A stretch of DNA of 43,050 nucleotides from Nemertoderma westbladi (lineage: Eukaryota; Xenacoelomorpha; Nemertodermatida; Nemertodermatidae). The notes under the pieces were generated by a model, which had not been told where the DNA came from, did no database searches, and was given only the letters and a program-made list of their open reading frames with translations. Of the stretch, positions 42,352-43,050 are shown in pieces. Location of the stretch: the NCBI GenBank assembly GCA_032718475.1, contig JAUCBJ010002731.1, positions 1 through 43,050 of the forward strand. The letters are read 5' to 3'. A program made the position numbers and the translations under genes. Each line of letters starts with the position of its first letter. Positions within the stretch are counted from its first letter, which is position 1.

Positions 42352-42732
42352 TAAAATGTGAGTCCAATTGAAGTAGTTGATAAATATTGTTACCTAGGCC
42401 ATATTTTACATTCCACGTGTGATGATGACTTTGATATTAGAAACCAATTGCGTTCTCTCTATGGTAGAGCTAATATGTTAGTAAGGAAATTTGGTGCTTC
42501 ATCTATTCCCGTTAAGGTGACCCTATTTAGATCTTTTTGTACGTCTGTGTTCGCTAATGCACTATGGTCGAGACTTAATTATTCCGAGGCAGCTTATAAT
42601 AAATTACGCGTTGCCTATAATAATTGTGGTAGAATGTTGTTTAAAATACCTCGTATGACTAATGACGAACCTACCAGTGTATCTCTGACTTTTAGTTCCT
42701 TAAAATATCCCGCTTTTCGTGCATATTATTAG
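42352..42732 (+). pseudogene. LINE (third family), C-terminal end of ORF
   Basis: An open frame of 124 codons from 42358 (VDKYCYLGHILHSTCDDDFD, then LRSLYGRANMLVRKFG, VTLFRSFCTSVFANALW, KLRVAYNNCGRMLFKIPR). The YLG...I, LF+-[FY]C-[TS], and AYNN..R-[ML]-[LF] spacing is the usual C-terminal part of LINE RT proteins. It is 5'-truncated, lacking the catalytic core. It is followed by an AT-rich 3' region and the 80-bp repeat. Confidence 0.75.
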
Positions 42733-42890
42733 ATATTAGTTCCATTTCCAGTTTATTTAAACGCATTGACTTGTCTACTAATATTATAATAAAAAATGTA
42801 TACAATGTATGTAGGATAGATAATATATCACGTATTTACAGAATGAAAAATTGTAACTATTCATAATTCTTTGGAATATTATATCAAATA

Positions 42891-43050
42891 TATTCCCAGA
42901 TATCGGGACGCGTTTAATTTCTTTGCCCGTTATATTTCCCTCTATATTTCCCGCTGTATATTCCCCTTATTATTCCCGGATATCGGGATGCGACTAATTT
43001 CTTTTCCCGCTGTATTTCCCTCTATATTTCCCGCTGTATATTCCCCTTAT
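42891..43050 (+). repeat. 80-bp tandem repeat, two units, running off the window end
   Basis: 42891-42970 and 42971-43050 are the same 80-base unit (tattcccagatatcggga..., ...gtatattccccttat) with about 8 differences. Each unit also has an internal TTTCCC(GCTG/TCTA)TAT sub-repeat. It may be the 3' UTR repeat or tail of the adjoining LINE, or the start of a satellite continuing past the window. Confidence 0.8.

Overview
This is a eukaryotic, AT-rich (about one third G+C) nuclear window from an animal, most likely a marine invertebrate. The evidence is spliced genes with GT-AG introns, a fibrinogen-domain membrane protein, an immunoglobulin-domain gene, a tetraspanin first exon, many decayed non-LTR retrotransposons (LINEs), a tRNA-derived SINE, MITEs and three large tandem arrays. 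I cannot name the species. A deuterostome such as a tunicate or echinoderm is a guess from the gene types.

Layout. (1) 1-5.2 kb: a gag-like retroelement relic on + with two overlapping reading frames (1698-3041 and 2972-3754). No polymerase or flanking LTR pair was found. (2) 5.2-9.6 kb, minus strand: a gene reassembled from five exons with consistent splice phases. It encodes a signal peptide, an unknown N-terminal domain and an Ig domain, and it runs on past 5249. Its large intron holds a hAT-type MITE, a second inverted-repeat element and a LINE relic. (3) 9.6-19.7 kb: gene-poor, with LINE fragments. (4) 19.7-20.5 kb, minus: a single-exon gene for a papain/LRAT-fold-like protein with two C-terminal membrane helices and Ser where the nucleophilic Cys is expected. 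(5) 20.5-26.4 kb: a LINE, clusters of a short GTTAGCACTTTA-type motif, a SINE and a palindrome. (6) 26.5-27.6 kb, minus: an intronless type II membrane protein with a fibrinogen C-terminal domain. (7) 27.8-36.8 kb: three tandem arrays of 72 bp x 21, 16 bp x about 181 and 36 bp over 2.6 kb. (8) 36.8-43.05 kb: a 696-bp fold-back element, several LINE pieces, a tetraspanin first exon on + (38824-38889), and a LINE 3' part ending in an 80-bp repeat.

The strongest new observation is the 72-bp satellite. Its unit is 24 codons of a LINE ORF (YGRRAFSVAAPTVWNSIP), amplified 21 times in place between recognisable upstream and downstream parts of the same LINE ORF. Other points worth checking are a zinc knuckle hidden in the second frame of the gag-like gene, the Cys-to-Ser papain-like protein, and a 75-bp insertion with an 11-bp target duplication inside a LINE.

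The genes here do not form a pathway. The host genes (Ig protein, papain-like membrane protein, fibrinogen-domain protein, tetraspanin) all look like membrane or secreted proteins, but nothing in the sequence links them.
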